Shown: positions 62,489 through 64,000 of the stretch, piece by piece
Layout of the letters: each line of letters starts with the position of its first letter
Numbering within the stretch: the stretch's first letter is position 1
Assembly (NCBI RefSeq): GCF_026104355.1
Contig: NZ_CP110535.1
Location: 1,612,001-1,676,000, forward strand
Reading direction: 5' to 3'
DNA from: Halomonas sp. BDJS001
Lineage (GTDB): Bacteria > Pseudomonadota > Gammaproteobacteria > Pseudomonadales > Halomonadaceae
Length of the DNA stretch: 64,000 bases
Notes under the pieces: model-generated
What the model saw: the letters and a program-made list of their open reading frames with translations, nothing else
What the model was told of the DNA's origin: nothing
Database searches by the model: none
Program-made: the position numbers and the translations under genes

Positions 62489-64000
62489 TTATTCCTCAGC
62501 GTAGAGCCGTGAGCGGGGCAGTAGCGTCTCGAAGGCAGCGTCGGTAACAAAGCGCTGTGCGGCGACGAGGTCGGGAGCGAAATAGCGGTCACGCGAATAA
62601 CGGGTGACCTCACGGCGAATAGTCGCCAGGGCTTCTTCGAGGGAGGGGGAGGAGGTTAGGGGGCGGTGGAACTCAACCCCCTGGGCCGCTGCCAGCAATT
62701 CAATCGCCACCACGGCGCTGGAATTGAATGCCATATCGGCCAGCCGCCTTGCCGCGAAGGTGGCCATGGAGACGTGATCCTCTTGATTGGCTGAGGTGGG
62801 TAAGCTATCGACCGAGGCTGGGTGTGCCAGGGTTTTGTTCTCTGAGGCTAATGCGGCGGCGCTGACCTGAGCGATCATAAAGCCAGAGTTGAGCCCGCTC
62901 TCTTCGACCAGGAAGGCTGGTAAGCCTGAAAGCGCCGGATCGACAAGTTGGGCGATGCGGCGTTCCGACAGTGCGCCGATTTCCGAGATCACCAGCGCCA
63001 ACACATCCGACGCCATGGCAACCGGCTCGGCATGGAAGTTGCCCCCGGAAAGCACATCGCCATTATCGAAAACCAGTGGATTGTCGGAGACCGCATTGGC
63101 CTCACGCAGAAACACATTGGCAGCGAAACGAAGATGATCCAGGCAGGCGCCCATCACCTGGGGCTGGCAGCGCAGCGAGTAGGGGTCTTGAACACGCGGG
63201 CAGTCGCGGTGGGATTCGCGTACCCGGCTGCCAGCCAGCAGTTCGCGGTAGAAAACGGCGGCATCCCGCTGACCGGGGTGACCACGAACGGCCTGAATAC
63301 GCTCGTCAAATGGGGTATCCGACCCTTTTAAGGCATCCACCGTCAGGCTCCCTGCCACCACGGCGGCGGTGAATAGCTTCTCGGTGGCGAACAGCCCACG
63401 AAGCGCCAACGCGGTGGATACCTGGGTGCCGTTGATCAGTGCCAACCCCTCCTTGGGGGCCAGAGTAAGCGGTTCGATACCGGCCAGGGCCAGCCCCTCA
63501 CTGGCGGGCATCTCGCGACCTTGGTGACGCATGCGACCCTCGCCAAGCAGGGTGGCCGCCATATGTGCCAGCGGCGCTAGATCCCCCGAGGCGCCAACCG
63601 AACCCTTGGCAGGAATACAGGGATAGACCCGCGCATTGTAAAGCGCCAATAGGCTTTCAATAATCAGCCAGCGGACGCCAGAGTGGCCACGAGCCAGCGA
63701 CGTCGCCTTGAGGGCCAGAATCAGTCCCACGGTGGCGTCATCCAGACTGTCGCCGACCCCGGTGCTGTGTGACAGCACCAGGTTACGCTGCAGCTCTGTC
63801 AGCGAGGCGCGTGGTATGGAGGTTTGGGCCAGCACGCCAAAGCCGGTATTAATACCGTAAACGGTGCGGCCGCTGTCGAGAATGGCGCTGACCGTGGCTT
63901 CGGCCTGAGCGACCCTAATCCGGCTCTCCTCATTGAGTTCGATAGTGGGGCTACCCTCAAAAAGCTCGCGCAGTGTTGCAAGCGTTAGTTGGCCTGGGGA
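62489..64000 (-). CDS. hutH: histidine ammonia-lyase HutH, 5' end outside the window
   Basis: 503 residues are visible, in frame to the window edge, so only a few N-terminal residues are missing. The MIO-forming ASGD is in [20 protein letters not shown], with [14 protein letters not shown] just upstream. Near the C-terminal side lie [17 protein letters not shown] and [20 protein letters not shown]; the [16 protein letters not shown] segment is also typical. It deaminates histidine to urocanate, the first step of hut catabolism. It runs in the same direction as the FAD-oxidase, 61 bp upstream of it. Confidence 0.95.
   Translation of the reverse strand, partial: SPGQLTLATLRELFEGSPTIELNEESRIRVAQAEATVSAILDSGRTVYGINTGFGVLAQTSIPRASLTELQRNLVLSHSTGVGDSLDDATVGLILALKATSLARGHSGVRWLIIESLLALYNARVYPCIPAKGSVGASGDLAPLAHMAATLLGEGRMRHQGREMPASEGLALAGIEPLTLAPKEGLALINGTQVSTALALRGLFATEKLFTAAVVAGSLTVDALKGSDTPFDERIQAVRGHPGQRDAAVFYRELLAGSRVRESHRDCPRVQDPYSLRCQPQVMGACLDHLRFAANVFLREANAVSDNPLVFDNGDVLSGGNFHAEPVAMASDVLALVISEIGALSERRIAQLVDPALSGLPAFLVEESGLNSGFMIAQVSAAALASENKTLAHPASVDSLPTSANQEDHVSMATFAARRLADMAFNSSAVVAIELLAAAQGVEFHRPLTSSPSLEEALATIRREVTRYSRDRYFAPDLVAAQRFVTDAAFETLLPRSRLYAEE

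Overview
The window reads as a chromosomal segment of a Halomonas/Vreelandella-type gammaproteobacterium. This is inferred from gene content (carnitine dehydrogenase operon, hut genes, RfaH, group 2 capsule genes, tRNA-Arg); no marker gene was searched. Coding is dense and mostly operonic, with one repeat- and insertion-rich stretch in two parts (1.7-6.5 kb and 25.2-27.4 kb).

Layout. 0-1.6 kb: sulfate activation (C-terminal part of CysN/CysC, then CysQ). 1.7-6.5 kb: two damaged copies of an IS1111-type (IS110 family) element, several copies of a ~165-bp palindromic repeat ending in GTAGCGCGTGGTAA, a toxin-antitoxin pair with a frameshifted toxin, and a REP-associated tyrosine transposase (RAYT). 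6.5-21.5 kb: a tightly coupled minus-strand operon kpsC-kpsS-sulfatase/LTA-synthase-like-SDR-polyketide synthase-alpha-oxoamine synthase order (transcribed kpsC, kpsS, SDR, sulfatase-like, PKS, AONS) followed by rfaH. It resembles the rhizobial rkp-1 set and is best read as making a lipid anchor for a capsule. 21.8-25.5 kb: a Cache-PAS-GGDEF protein, an AEC permease, tRNA-Arg(CCU), and a small Cys-rich secreted protein. 25.75-27.16 kb: the intact third IS1111 copy, next to an empty copy of its own target.

27.5-37.9 kb: a stress/low-oxygen block with CbpA-CbpM, two possible ferritin-like proteins, a GGDEF protein, an acyl-CoA synthetase/GNAT fusion, a CRP/FNR regulator without iron-sulfur cysteines, a PHA-synthase-like gene lacking its catalytic core, Hsp20 and a BON protein; two FNR/Anr-type boxes lie in it. 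38-41 kb: small envelope and stress proteins. 41-48.3 kb: a 'GAK' system (ATP-Grasp, Amphi-Trp, HprK-like Kinase) with a CofD-like protein, a PhoU-like/aminoglycoside-kinase-like fusion, and two phosphatases; its biochemical job is unknown. 48.3-53.6 kb: carnitine to glycine betaine (cdhR, caiX, hydrolase, cdhB, cdhA, cdhC). 53.9-55.6 kb: a PQQ-type sugar dehydrogenase with a cytochrome c. 55.6-64 kb: HutC regulator, HisC-like aminotransferase, amino-acid ABC transporter with a HutC-type operator, FAD-linked 2-hydroxyacid dehydrogenase, and HutH.

The main lead is the IS1111 element. Its 3' non-coding region contains a 9-nt exact antisense match to the right half of the target and a 5-nt sense match to the left half, and all three copies sit at the same base of that target. 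The other leads are the RAYT/repeat family, the capsule-lipid operon and the GAK cluster. Many otherwise conserved genes carry single-base indels in homopolymers, so sequence quality must be considered before calling pseudogenes.
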